A stretch of 64,000 bases of DNA from contig NZ_JAGYJH010000003.1 in the NCBI RefSeq assembly GCF_018402285.1, positions 186,001-250,000 on the forward strand, given 5' to 3'. Positions 55,379 through 64,000 of this stretch are shown in pieces; the stretch's first letter is position 1; each line of letters opens with the position of its first letter. The translations under genes were made by a program, and so were the position numbers. This DNA comes from Hyphomonas sp. GTDB lineage: Bacteria > Pseudomonadota > Alphaproteobacteria > Caulobacterales > Hyphomonadaceae. The notes below the pieces were generated by a model. That model saw only the letters and a program-made list of their open reading frames with translations. It had not been told where the DNA came from and made no database searches.

Positions 55379-57034
55379 ATGCGTCTCACCATTATCGCCG
55401 CGCTCGCCGCCATCGCTCTGGCCGGCTGCACCGATCCGGCCCCTGCTGCGCCCGCTGCAGACGGCAAGACCCGCATCTTCACCGGCGGCACGATATATAC
55501 CGGCCTGGAAGACCCCGCCACGGTAGAGGCCGTCATCGTCGGCCCCGACGGCCGCATCCTCGGCACCGCCCCGCCCCTCTCGCATGACTGGAGCGAGGAC
55601 GAAGTCGAGATCATCGACCTTGCCGGCGCCGTCATGTTCCCCGGTTTCACCGATGCCCACGCCCATCTGCAGGGCATCGGCGAGCGGGAGATGCTCCTCA
55701 ACCTCGAAGGCACCGCCTCGATTGACGAACTCGTCACCCGCGTGGAAGCCGAGCTGCAGGGCATGGCGCCCGGCGAGGTACTCTTCGGGCGCGGCTGGAT
55801 CGAAACCGGCTGGCCCGAGGGTCGCATGCCGGCCGCGGCCGATCTCGACATGGTCAGCCCGGACAATCCGGTCATCCTCGTCCGCTCGGATGGCCACGCC
55901 CTCGTCGCCAACACCGCCGCGCTGAAAGCCGCTGAAATTTACGACATTACCGGCGATCCCGCCGGCGGCCGCACCGAACGTGACGAGAATTTCAAGGCGA
56001 CCGGTATCGTCATCGACGAGGCGATGTATCCGGTGCTCTCCCTTGTTGACGACCCGTCCTACGAGCAGATCCAGCAGGCGCTCGAAATCGGCGCCAGGAC
56101 CTACGCTGCGCGCGGCTGGACCGGCATTCACAATATGAGCGCCCTGCGCGACCATGCCCGCCTGCTCAAGGAGCTCGACGAAACCGGCCGTCTGCCGCTG
56201 CGCGTTTACAACGCCTTCAATGAAAACGGCTCCGAAATGGCCGAAGGCCGTAAGCATGAAACCGCGAAGATCACCAACCGCGCTCTGAAAATCTATATCG
56301 ACGGCGCCCTCGGCAGCCGGGGCGCGCTCCTGATCGAGCCTTACTCGGATCGTCCCGAAACCAGCGGTCTGGAGATTCTCAGCATCTACAGCCTGCACAA
56401 TCTGATGATGGATGCCGAGAAAAACGGCGTTCAGCTCTCGATCCACGCCATCGGCGATCTCGCCAACCGCCGCATTCTCGAGAAATTCGAGGAGCTTGGG
56501 TTTGGCGCTGGTCTGCGCTGGCGCATCGAACACGCCCAGATGCTGCATCCTGATGACATCGACCGGCTTGCCACCAGCGGGTTGATCCCCTCGATGCAGC
56601 CGAGCCATGCCATCGGCGACCTGCATTTTGCCCCAGCCCGGGTCGGAATCGACCGGCTTCGCGGCGCCTATGCCTGGTCGAGCCTTCTGAATGCGGGCGC
56701 CATCATTGCAGGCGGCTCGGATGCGCCGGTGGAGGTGGGCTCCCCCACTATCGAGTTCTACGCAGCGGTCGCCCGCAGGGACCTAACGGGCTTTTCAGGT
56801 GAAGGCTGGCATCCCGAAGAAGCGGTCACCCGGGGGCAGGCGCTGAAGATGTTCACCACTGGCCCCGCTTATGCCAGCTTCCAGGAGGAGGATCTCGGCA
56901 CCATCGAACCCGAGAAAATCGCGGATTTCACCGTGTTTGACCGCGATCTCATGACCGTTCCGGAAGCCGAAATCCTTGAGGCCAAACCTGTGATGACCGT
57001 AGTGGCTGGCGAGATTGTGTTCGACGCCCGCTAG
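55379..57034 (+). CDS. lipoprotein amidohydrolase (YtcJ-like)
   Basis: 551 residues. A lipoprotein signal (MRLTIIAALAAIALAGCTDP, Cys at the LAGC lipobox), then an amidohydrolase barrel: VMFPGFTDAHAHLQGIG (HxH), KIYIDGALGSRGALL, SIHAIGDLANRR, and GGSDAPVEVGSP (catalytic Asp). This is the YtcJ/AHS group; substrate unknown. GAGGGAAGGGG precedes ATG 55379. The outer- or inner-membrane location follows from the lipobox. Confidence 0.9.
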   Translation: MRLTIIAALAAIALAGCTDPAPAAPAADGKTRIFTGGTIYTGLEDPATVEAVIVGPDGRILGTAPPLSHDWSEDEVEIIDLAGAVMFPGFTDAHAHLQGIGEREMLLNLEGTASIDELVTRVEAELQGMAPGEVLFGRGWIETGWPEGRMPAAADLDMVSPDNPVILVRSDGHALVANTAALKAAEIYDITGDPAGGRTERDENFKATGIVIDEAMYPVLSLVDDPSYEQIQQALEIGARTYAARGWTGIHNMSALRDHARLLKELDETGRLPLRVYNAFNENGSEMAEGRKHETAKITNRALKIYIDGALGSRGALLIEPYSDRPETSGLEILSIYSLHNLMMDAEKNGVQLSIHAIGDLANRRILEKFEELGFGAGLRWRIEHAQMLHPDDIDRLATSGLIPSMQPSHAIGDLHFAPARVGIDRLRGAYAWSSLLNAGAIIAGGSDAPVEVGSPTIEFYAAVARRDLTGFSGEGWHPEEAVTRGQALKMFTTGPAYASFQEEDLGTIEPEKIADFTVFDRDLMTVPEAEILEAKPVMTVVAGEIVFDAR

Positions 57035-57150
57035 GGAAGCCACAGGCCTCTCCGCATTGTGAAAGGCGCCGGGCTGGACGCAGCCCCCGCGCTCCATACC
57101 TTTGCCTACATATCCCGCGTGCCAGTCCGGGCGCGCAAGAAAGGTTCCCA

Positions 57151-57768
57151 ATGCGCACCCTCCTTCTCGCGGCTGCCGCCGCCTGCCTTGCCGCCTGCAG
57201 CAACGCGGCCCTCCCTCAGACGGCCAGCGCCGAGCCTGCCGCCCGGGCCGAACCAGCTGAAAATGAAGCCATCGCTGTTTTCGCCGGCGGCTGTTTCTGG
57301 TGCATCGAGGCAGAGCTTGAGGAAGTGCCCGGCGTGCGCACGGTCGTCTCCGGTTATACCGGCGGCACCACGCCAGATCCGACCTACCAGCGCATGGGCG
57401 ATCACGCCGAAGCGGTCGAAGTGATCTACGATCCGGCGGTCGTCAGCTATGACCAGCTTCTGGAAGTCTTCTGGTCTAACATCGACCCGACCGATGAAGG
57501 GGGTCAGTTCTATGACCGGGGCAGCCAGTATCGCACCGCCATCTATGTGCTCGACGACGCGCAGGCCGCTGCCGCCCGCGCCTCACTCGAAGCCAACGCC
57601 AAACGCCTGAAGCAGCCCATCGCCACGGCGGTCGTCCCAGCCAGCGAATTTTACCCTGCCGAGGAGTATCATCAGGACTATTACCTGAAAGAGCCCGACC
57701 GATACGAAGCCTACAAGAAGGGCAGCCGCCGCGAAGAGACCCTGAAAAAGGTCTGGCAGACCGAATAG
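57151..57768 (+). CDS. msrA: exported lipoprotein methionine sulfoxide reductase A
   Basis: 205 residues. N-terminal lipobox LAAC (Cys16), an Ala/Glu-rich linker, then MsrA: FAGGCFWC with catalytic Cys48, GYTGGTTPDPTYQRMGDHAEAVEV, and EEYHQDYYLK. It reduces Met-S-sulfoxide. The lipobox places it outside the cytoplasm, unlike most MsrA; no msrB is fused or adjacent. Confidence 0.93.
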   Translation: MRTLLLAAAAACLAACSNAALPQTASAEPAARAEPAENEAIAVFAGGCFWCIEAELEEVPGVRTVVSGYTGGTTPDPTYQRMGDHAEAVEVIYDPAVVSYDQLLEVFWSNIDPTDEGGQFYDRGSQYRTAIYVLDDAQAAAARASLEANAKRLKQPIATAVVPASEFYPAEEYHQDYYLKEPDRYEAYKKGSRREETLKKVWQTE

Positions 57769-57784
57769 GGCAGGGCCTTATGCT

Positions 57785-59032
57785 TCAGCAGTAGGTATTC
57801 CCCGGCCGGCAGGAGGAGGAATAAGCCGTGCCTATATTGGCGGTGGCCCGGCGCGCTTCATTCCAGTCGCGATTAGCCTGCCAGGCGGCGACATTCCCTG
57901 TGGAACTTCCCGCATTTCCTGAGGCGTAGTTGCCTGAGCCGCCAACACTTCCCGTCTGGGCATAGGTGCTCGCCCCGCTCGCCAGCGCCGCGAAAATGCC
58001 CCCGATGGCATCATCCACCGTGCGGCCCCAGTTTCCGCCGGAGTCTGCGCGCACCGATCCGGGCGGGGGCCCCATCATCTGCGCCATCTTCATGGCAAGA
58101 CTGCAGGAGGTGCTGTGGCCGCCCTGGAAGCAGGCCGTGGTGGAATAGGTGCGGATTGTCTCCCAATTGTTCAGTCCGTAATCGGTGTAATAGTTCAGCC
58201 AGGCGACATTGAAGCAGGCTTCATGGTCCGGGGTAGCAGCGTTGCAGGCCGATTTGAAATACCGCTCGGCCCGGTATCCATTGGAATAGCCCGCGCCTGG
58301 TCCTACAAAGCCAGTCAGCTCTGCATGCGATTTGCACGCGCCGGGCACTTTATGGTCGCAGGCAAAGGCGAGGGGGGCGAGGGCGGCCGCCTCATCCTTG
58401 CCATAGGGCGAATTGAACGCGCCCCGATAGAGGCCCAGCCTGTAGCAGGCGGCTGGGCCCTTGAATTCGCACAGCGTTTCAAACTGGTGATAGGCGTCCC
58501 AATGCTCGCCTGCATTCATGAGGGCGACGGCCGCGTCATAGCCCCTGGATGAAACGCGCCTGACATGTTCGAACTCTGCATCCGACTTGAGCGGGCTGCG
58601 CTCATATGCCTTCGAATACCAGGTCAGCGCCTGCGCGAGGTCCTGCTGGACGCCGATGGGGGCGGTCTCATACATACGCGCCGCCGAGAGCATGCAGGGG
58701 AAGCAGCCCGCCTCAGCGCCGGCGCTGTATAAATAGGCCGCATCCAGATTGTCCTGCGCCGTCTCGCCGGAGGTGACGAGCCCGGCCTCCTTCAGCGCGG
58801 CCGCTTCGGCATAGCCGGCCGCCACGCCCGCATCTGCGGCGTCAAGAAACTGCACATAGGCTGCCTCATAGTCCGGGGCGCCATACGAGCCTGCCTTGTG
58901 TGCCAGCCCCTTCTGGAGAAGGGCGGCCCCTGGCTCAGCTCCGACCCCCTGCGCCGAAGCGGCCGGCGATGCCACCCCCGCAAACAACAGGAAAAGCGTG
59001 GTCCAAAGCGTTCTGGCGCCCGCTGAAAGCAT
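57785..59032 (-). CDS. secreted cysteine-paired Sel1-like repeat protein
   Basis: 415 residues. Signal peptide ending AASAQG, then Sel1-like repeats over about residues 40-320. Successive repeats carry spaced cysteine pairs (CEFKGPAAC, CDHKVPGAC, CNAATPDHEAC, CFQGGHSTSC), the disulfide pattern of Hcp-type Sel1 proteins. A Gly/Ser-rich C-terminal region ends SSCRPGNTYC. Likely a periplasmic or secreted protein-binding scaffold; partners unknown. Confidence 0.82.
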   Translation of the reverse strand: MLSAGARTLWTTLFLLFAGVASPAASAQGVGAEPGAALLQKGLAHKAGSYGAPDYEAAYVQFLDAADAGVAAGYAEAAALKEAGLVTSGETAQDNLDAAYLYSAGAEAGCFPCMLSAARMYETAPIGVQQDLAQALTWYSKAYERSPLKSDAEFEHVRRVSSRGYDAAVALMNAGEHWDAYHQFETLCEFKGPAACYRLGLYRGAFNSPYGKDEAAALAPLAFACDHKVPGACKSHAELTGFVGPGAGYSNGYRAERYFKSACNAATPDHEACFNVAWLNYYTDYGLNNWETIRTYSTTACFQGGHSTSCSLAMKMAQMMGPPPGSVRADSGGNWGRTVDDAIGGIFAALASGASTYAQTGSVGGSGNYASGNAGSSTGNVAAWQANRDWNEARRATANIGTAYSSSCRPGNTYC

Positions 59033-59203
59033 GATCTTACATCCCCTGAAACCCTGCCCGTCAGGCTAGGATGGCCCCCCACCTGTCACCCCCCTGTTCA
59101 GGCCCGCTGCAGACTTTACGTTGCGTCGCACTAGGCGCGGGGCCATCCCGTGCTAGAACCCGGAGTCTCAATCAAATCCTCCCGCAGGCGAGCCTGATAT
59201 CCC

Positions 59204-60187
59204 ATGACCGTTATGTCCGACACCAATGCCCTGGAAGGCATGAAGCCGACCGAAAAAGTGAACGTCAAAAAGGTGTTCGGCCTCGACACCGCCATGGTGG
59301 TCCACGGCTTCAAGACGCGCACCGAATACGTGCCCGAGATCGATCCCGCCTACCGCTTTGATCCCCAGACCACGCTCGCCATTCTCGCCGGCTTCGAGCA
59401 CAATCGCCGCGTTATGGTTCAGGGCTATCACGGCACGGGCAAATCCACCCACATCGAACAGGTTGCCGCCCGCCTCAACTGGCCGATGATCCGCGTCAAC
59501 CTCGACAGCCATGTCAGCCGGATCGATATGGTCGGCAAGGATGCCATCGTCCTGAAAGACGGCGTCCAGATCACCGAATTCCGCGAAGGCATTCTCCCTT
59601 GGGCGCTGCAGCGTCCCGTCGCCATCGTGTTCGACGAGTATGACGCGGGCCGCCCGGACGTGATGTTCGTGATTCAGCGCGTGCTCGAGGCCTCCGGCAA
59701 GCTCACCCTGCTCGACCAGAACCGAGTGATCGCGCCCAACCCGTATTTCCGCCTCTTCGCGACGACCAATACCGTCGGCCTTGGTGACACGACCGGCCTC
59801 TATCACGGCACCCAGCAGCTCAACCAGGGCCAGATGGACCGCTGGAGCATCGTCACCACACTGAACTATCTCACTCATGACGCCGAGGTCGAGATCATCA
59901 AGTCGAAGGCCACCGGCGTGGAAGATCCCACCATCGCCAAGATGGTCACCATGGCAGACCTCACCCGCAACGCCTTCATGGCGGGCGACCTCTCGACCGT
60001 CATGAGCCCGCGCACCGTCATCACCTGGGCAGAAAACTTCGCCATCTTCGGCGATCTCGGCCATGCCTTCCGCATGACCTTCCTCAACAAGTGTGACGAG
60101 CTTGAGCGCCCCCTGGTCGCCGAGATGTATCAGCGCTGCTTCGGGGTGGAACTCCCCGAAAGCCCACTGATGGTGAAGGTCGCATAA
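59204..60187 (+). CDS. cobS: cobaltochelatase CobS subunit
   Basis: 327 residues, AAA+ ATPase. Walker [10 protein letters not shown] (about 74-82), Walker [29 protein letters not shown] (sensor 1). With CobT it drives cobalt insertion by CobN in aerobic B12 synthesis. An ATG at 59213 (MSDTNALEG) is an alternative start. CobT follows after 30 bases; CobN is not in the window. Confidence 0.92.
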   Translation: MTVMSDTNALEGMKPTEKVNVKKVFGLDTAMVVHGFKTRTEYVPEIDPAYRFDPQTTLAILAGFEHNRRVMVQGYHGTGKSTHIEQVAARLNWPMIRVNLDSHVSRIDMVGKDAIVLKDGVQITEFREGILPWALQRPVAIVFDEYDAGRPDVMFVIQRVLEASGKLTLLDQNRVIAPNPYFRLFATTNTVGLGDTTGLYHGTQQLNQGQMDRWSIVTTLNYLTHDAEVEIIKSKATGVEDPTIAKMVTMADLTRNAFMAGDLSTVMSPRTVITWAENFAIFGDLGHAFRMTFLNKCDELERPLVAEMYQRCFGVELPESPLMVKVA

Positions 60188-60217
60188 GGAAGGCACGCGT
60201 CCCGCAAGGGTGACCCC

Positions 60218-62215
60218 ATGGCAAAGGACACAAGCCCCCAGGAGCTGTTTAAAGCCGCGCTCGCCGCCACCACCAAGGCGATGAGCGCCGAGCGCGATAT
60301 CGAGGTCGGTTTCGGCCCCGATACCGGCGACCAGGGCGCGCGCCTTGTGCTGCGCGCGCCTCCGGTGGAAGTCTCCGCCGAACTCGCCGCGCGCATCCGC
60401 GGTGAGGCCGACGCGCTCGCCCTGCGCCGCGCCCATCACGACACTGCCGCCCACCTCGCCAACCGTCCGCAGGGAGACACTCCGCGCAAGGTTTATGAAG
60501 CAGCCGAAACCGCGCGCATCGAAAGCCTCGGCGCCAATGCCATGGAAGGCACCGCCGGAAACCTCGAAGCCGTGCTCGATTTTCGCTGCCGGTCGACTAA
60601 TTTCGGCCTCGGCTCGGAAGACCCCGACGCCGTCCTCGCCCCGGCGCTGGAATTCCTGCTGCGCGAGAAGCTGACCGGCCGCCCGCTGCCCGAAAGCGCA
60701 AAGCGCGTCGCTGACGTCTGGCGCGAAAAGGTCGAGGCGAACGCTGGCAAGGCGCTTGACGCCCTCACCGGCCAGCTTCACGACCAGGCCGAGTTTGCCC
60801 GCACCATCCGTTCGATCATCCGTGATCTTACCGCCTCCGACTTGCCGGGCGACGAGGCCGAGACCGAAGACGACGCTCCCTCCGAGGAGCAGGACGAGGA
60901 GCAGAACCAGTCGGGCGAGAACGACGCCTCCACCGAAGAGGAAATGGGCGCCTCCGCCGATCAGCTGGAAGCGGGTGAGACCGAGGACATTGACGGCGAA
61001 GAGGCTAATGTCACGGTCGATCAGGAAGCTGATCTGGATGCGGATGATACCCCCGACGAGGCCGAGGACGGGACCAAGCCCCTGCGCCCAAATTTCCAGG
61101 ACGGGGACGATCGCAACCGCTTCAACTACAAGGTATTCACCCGCGCCCATGACGAGATCGCCAACGCGGCAGACCTCTGCGACGCCGAAGAACTCACCCG
61201 GCTGCGCGCCTATCTCGACCACCAGCTCCAGGGACTGCAGGGCGCCGTCGCCAAGCTTGCCAACAAGCTCCAGCGCCGCCTGATGGCCCAGCAGAACCGC
61301 ACGTGGAGCTTCGATCTGGAAGAGGGCGTGCTCGACACCGCCCGCCTCACCCGCGTCATCACAGACCCCACCGCGCCGCTCTCCTTCAAACAGGAAGACG
61401 ACACCAAGTTCCGCGATACGGTTGTCACGCTCCTGCTGGATAATTCCGGGTCGATGCGCGGGCGCCCGATCATGGTCGCTGCTCTGTGCGCGGATATTCT
61501 CGCCCGCACGCTGGAGCGCTGCGCGGTGAAAACCGAAATCCTCGGCTTCACCACCAAGGCCTGGAAGGGCGGTATCGCGCGGGAAGACTGGGTGAAGGCC
61601 GGCAAGCCCCAGGCCCCCGGTCGCCTGAATGACATCCGCCACATCCTCTACAAGCAGGCCGACGCGCCCTATCGCCGCGCGCGCCGGAATCTCGGCCTGA
61701 TGATGCGCGAAGGTCTGCTCAAGGAGAATATCGACGGCGAAGCCCTCCTCTGGGCGCATGACCGCCTGCTGGCCCGCCCCGAGCAGCGCAAGATCCTGAT
61801 GGTCATTTCAGACGGTGCCCCGGTCGACGATTCCACGCTGAATGTAAACGTCGGCAATTATCTGGAACGCCACTTGCGCCAGGTGATCGAGGAAATCGAA
61901 ACCCGCTCGCCGGTCGAGCTCATCGCCATCGGTATCGGCCATGACGTGACGCGCTACTACAAGCGCGCGGTGACGATCGTCGACGCCGAACAGCTTGGCG
62001 GCGCCATGACCGAGCAGCTCGCCTCCCTCTTTGACGAGAACGAGCCAAACCCTCGCGCCATGTCCATCCCTCCGCTCACGGACCGCACCGTCCGCGGCGG
62101 CTCCGCCATTGTCGGCGCCGCATCCGGCGCCCCCAGTTACGGCCGCAAGGTAACCACGGGCAGGGACGTAAAGACGACGACACTGCAGGCGGTGAAACCG
62201 TCAGGGAAGAAGTAA
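60218..62215 (+). CDS. cobT: cobaltochelatase CobT subunit
   Basis: 665 residues. An N-terminal helical part, a long acidic linker (about 205-285, Glu/Asp-rich), then a von Willebrand A domain with the MIDAS motif DNSGSMRG at 408 and later [13 protein letters not shown]. It forms the CobST ring that energises metal insertion. Co-transcribed with cobS. The last 30 residues are low-complexity. Confidence 0.92.
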   Translation: MAKDTSPQELFKAALAATTKAMSAERDIEVGFGPDTGDQGARLVLRAPPVEVSAELAARIRGEADALALRRAHHDTAAHLANRPQGDTPRKVYEAAETARIESLGANAMEGTAGNLEAVLDFRCRSTNFGLGSEDPDAVLAPALEFLLREKLTGRPLPESAKRVADVWREKVEANAGKALDALTGQLHDQAEFARTIRSIIRDLTASDLPGDEAETEDDAPSEEQDEEQNQSGENDASTEEEMGASADQLEAGETEDIDGEEANVTVDQEADLDADDTPDEAEDGTKPLRPNFQDGDDRNRFNYKVFTRAHDEIANAADLCDAEELTRLRAYLDHQLQGLQGAVAKLANKLQRRLMAQQNRTWSFDLEEGVLDTARLTRVITDPTAPLSFKQEDDTKFRDTVVTLLLDNSGSMRGRPIMVAALCADILARTLERCAVKTEILGFTTKAWKGGIAREDWVKAGKPQAPGRLNDIRHILYKQADAPYRRARRNLGLMMREGLLKENIDGEALLWAHDRLLARPEQRKILMVISDGAPVDDSTLNVNVGNYLERHLRQVIEEIETRSPVELIAIGIGHDVTRYYKRAVTIVDAEQLGGAMTEQLASLFDENEPNPRAMSIPPLTDRTVRGGSAIVGAASGAPSYGRKVTTGRDVKTTTLQAVKPSGKK

Positions 62216-62373
62216 CGCCTGAACCCCTTCCCTGAGGGAGAGGAGGGGCCCATTGCGCAGCAATCGGGGGTGAGGGTTGCTTCAGCGAGGAAGGCGGCCG
62301 CCCTATTCTGCTTCCGTACACCCCCTCACCCGTGTCATCGCGGAGCTTGCGCAGCAAATGTCCGGGTCACAGA

Positions 62374-62553
62374 ATGGCCAGCAAAGCCGCGCCGCAGACA
62401 TCACCGCTGCCACCCTACCTGAAGGACCTACCCGTCCCGTTCAGGATCCTGAAGCGCCCGGCCCTCTGGACCGACGCGCCGCGGCGCGGCTGGACGAAGA
62501 AGCACAGGGGCAGGCTTGGGCGGGCATCAACAGCTCCTGAAACACAGGCTTGA
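62374..62553 (+). CDS. possible short protein in the cobT-argG gap
   Basis: 59 residues, basic and proline-rich (LPVPFRILKRPALWTDAPRR and so on). No ribosome-binding site and no recognised family. Another frame over the same bases is also open. The 405-base gap 62216-62620 otherwise contains a GGGTGAGGG/CCCCTCACCC inverted pair (about 62270 and 62324) and the argG terminator. Confidence 0.25.
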   Translation: MASKAAPQTSPLPPYLKDLPVPFRILKRPALWTDAPRRGWTKKHRGRLGRASTAPETQA

Positions 62554-62555
62554 AC

Positions 62556-62590
62556 AAAAAGACGCCTCCCCTGAGGGTTAGGGGAGGGCG
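62556..62590 (-). terminator. terminator after argG
   Basis: On the minus strand CGCCCTCCCCT pairs with AGGGGAGGCG across a 7-base loop, then TCTTTTTG (complement of about 62555-62562). Confidence 0.85.
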
Positions 62591-62620
62591 CTGGTGTTTG
62601 TGCCTGCGTGAAAAACTGGC

Positions 62621-63862
62621 CTAGTTCTTCCCGAACTTCCGGTCCCGCGCCGCCAGAAGGCGCAGCCGCAGCGCGTTCAGCTTTATGAAGCCCGCTGCGT
62701 CCTTCTGGTCATACGCGCCGTGATCGTCCTCGAAGGTCACGATCTTCTCCGAGTACAGAGAATAGGGCGACGATCGGCCGATCAGATAGGCATTGCCCTT
62801 GTAGAGCTTCATGGTGACATCGCCGGTCACGAAGCGCTGCGAATGGTCGATCGCCGCCTGCAGCATCTCCCGCTCCGGGCTCCACCAGAAGCCGTTATAG
62901 ATGAGCTCGGCATAGCGGGGCATCAGCTCGTCCTTTAGGTGCGCTGCGCCCCGGTCGAGCGTCGCCTGCTCGATGCCGCGGTGAGCCACCAGCAGGATCG
63001 TCCCGCCCGGCGTCTCGTAAATGCCGCGCGATTTCATGCCGACGAAGCGGTTTTCCAGCAGGTCGAGCCGGCCTATGCCGTGCTTCTTGCCGTAAGCGTT
63101 GAGTTCCGTCAGCAGTGTCGCCGGGCTCATCGCCTCGCCATTGATGGCGCAGGCATCGCCCTTCTCAAAGCTGATGGTGATGGTCTCGGCCCGGTCGGGC
63201 GCCTCTTCCGGGCTGATCGTGCGCATGTGCACGAATTCTGGTGCAGGCTCAGCCGGGTTTTCCAGAACCTTACCCTCGGAGGAGGAGTGTAGAAGGTTCG
63301 CGTCCACCGAGAAAGGCGCGTCGCCGCGTTTGTCGGTGGCAATCGGAATGCCGTGCTCTTCGGCAAATTTCAGCAGGTCGGTCCGCGATTTGAACGCCCA
63401 GTCCCGCCAGGGCGCAATCACCTTGATGTCGGGGTTGAGGCCATAATAGCCAAGCTCGAAGCGGACCTGATCATTCCCCTTGCCGGTCGCGCCATGGCAG
63501 ACGGCGTCGGCGCCGACCATATCGGCAATCTCGATCTGGCGCTTGGCAATCAGCGGCCGGGCAATCGAGGTGCCGAGGAGGTAGACGCCTTCATAAACCG
63601 CGTTCGCCCGGAACATCGGGAAGACGAAGTCGCGCACGAATTCCTCGCGCACATCTTCGATGAAGATGTTTTCCGGCTTCACGCCCATCTTCAGCGCCTT
63701 GGCGCGGGCCGGTTCCAACTCCTCGCCCTGGCCGAGATCGGCCGTGAACGTGACGACTTCACAGCCAAACTCGGTCTGCAGCCATTTTAGGATGATCGAG
63801 GTGTCTAAACCTCCGGAATAGGCAAGAACTACCTTTTTCGGAGCGGAAGCAGCGTTGGCCAT
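62621..63862 (-). CDS. argG: argininosuccinate synthase
   Basis: 413 residues. The PP-loop [13 protein letters not shown] near the N terminus, [13 protein letters not shown], and [19 protein letters not shown] confirm it. It condenses citrulline and aspartate with ATP. ATG 63862 ([10 protein letters not shown]) is chosen; the frame is open 24 codons further but non-family. On the minus strand TTGTCA and TAAGGC, 17 bases apart (about 63906-63935), could be its promoter. The remaining bases to the window end show no gene. Confidence 0.95.
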   Translation of the reverse strand: MANAASAPKKVVLAYSGGLDTSIILKWLQTEFGCEVVTFTADLGQGEELEPARAKALKMGVKPENIFIEDVREEFVRDFVFPMFRANAVYEGVYLLGTSIARPLIAKRQIEIADMVGADAVCHGATGKGNDQVRFELGYYGLNPDIKVIAPWRDWAFKSRTDLLKFAEEHGIPIATDKRGDAPFSVDANLLHSSSEGKVLENPAEPAPEFVHMRTISPEEAPDRAETITISFEKGDACAINGEAMSPATLLTELNAYGKKHGIGRLDLLENRFVGMKSRGIYETPGGTILLVAHRGIEQATLDRGAAHLKDELMPRYAELIYNGFWWSPEREMLQAAIDHSQRFVTGDVTMKLYKGNAYLIGRSSPYSLYSEKIVTFEDDHGAYDQKDAAGFIKLNALRLRLLAARDRKFGKN

Positions 63863-64000
63863 AGGATTTTCTGTCGACTTTCTGGGGCGGAAACGGAGTT
63901 CTGTTGCCTTAAAGTCCCGCACCTGCCCTGACAAGGCGGCGCCTTACAGGGAATTTTATGGTTTCCTTCTGTTAGCTCCTTTATAGTAAATGCCAGATAG

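Noticed and set aside
55169-56626. 485-codon open frame antisense to the amidohydrolase gene
   Set aside because: Covers the rpmB terminator and the opposite strand of a clear enzyme; no domain.
59168-61759. 863-codon open frame antisense to cobS-cobT
   Set aside because: Spans two real genes on the other strand; composition artefact.
62216-62373. GGGTGAGGG/CCCCTCACCC motifs as a repeat family or CRISPR-like unit
   Set aside because: Only one inverted pair is seen in the window; no spacer-repeat periodicity.

Overview
This is a GC-rich chromosomal segment from an alphaproteobacterium. It is most likely a Hyphomonas-like member of the Hyphomonadaceae/Caulobacterales. The pointers are an NtrZ-type periplasmic protein at the left edge, cobS/cobT beside rpmB, a TonB receptor divergent from a TPR-sulfotransferase, ethylmalonyl-CoA pathway enzymes, and dapF-mtaB-ftsY followed by ispZ and the ccm genes. 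The assignment rests on gene content and recognisable families, not on a search. I see no rRNA, tRNA, CRISPR array, prophage or intact insertion sequence; the window is mostly core genome.

Layout. 0-7 kb: ntrZ 3' end, a ThiE-like gene divergent from yggS, an L,D-transpeptidase, an OmpR-type response regulator, xth, lolA divergent from cnoX, then a LON-domain/Trm112/DUF971 run. 7-19 kb: a UbiH-family hydroxylase, amt, ftsK, an aldo/keto reductase, a TPR-sulfotransferase divergent from a TonB receptor, and rarD. 19-25 kb: a LysE exporter and a serine hydrolase, then a malyl-CoA lyase and a mesaconyl-CoA hydratase (ethylmalonyl-CoA pathway) separated by arsC, small hypothetical genes and the stump of an IS481-type transposase. 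25-33 kb: dapF, then a stretch in which a secreted protein gene, mtaB, ftsY and two membrane-protein genes all carry frameshifts. It includes a minus-strand island (XRE regulator plus membrane partner, D-aminoacylase, broken membrane gene) between ftsY and the EamA transporter/ispZ pair. 34-42 kb: a NUDIX hydrolase, a MarR protein with a histone-H1-like tail, ccmABCDG (ccmD is only 52 codons), acnA and a DUF1223 protein. 42-49 kb: a four-gene ABC/GldG-type operon, a creatininase-family gene and purEK. 49-54 kb: a diguanylate cyclase, a DUF465 protein, an SDR-fold protein lacking the catalytic residues, a Tat-exported PhoD-like phosphatase, rluD and a DUF3108 protein. 54-64 kb: rpmB, two lipoprotein enzymes (amidohydrolase, MsrA), a cysteine-paired Sel1 protein, cobS-cobT and argG.

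The biology is ordinary free-living heterotroph housekeeping: cytochrome c maturation, purine, lysine and arginine synthesis, ammonium uptake and C2 assimilation. The items most worth checking are (a) the cluster of single-base indels at 26.2-32.4 kb, which hits the normally essential ftsY twice and so questions the sequence there; (b) a dense CCTTGTC operator array in front of the XRE-controlled membrane gene; (c) the MarR/H1-tail fusion; (d) the SDR pseudoenzyme; (e) the cysteine-paired secreted Sel1 protein. I did not find a clearly new multi-gene system.
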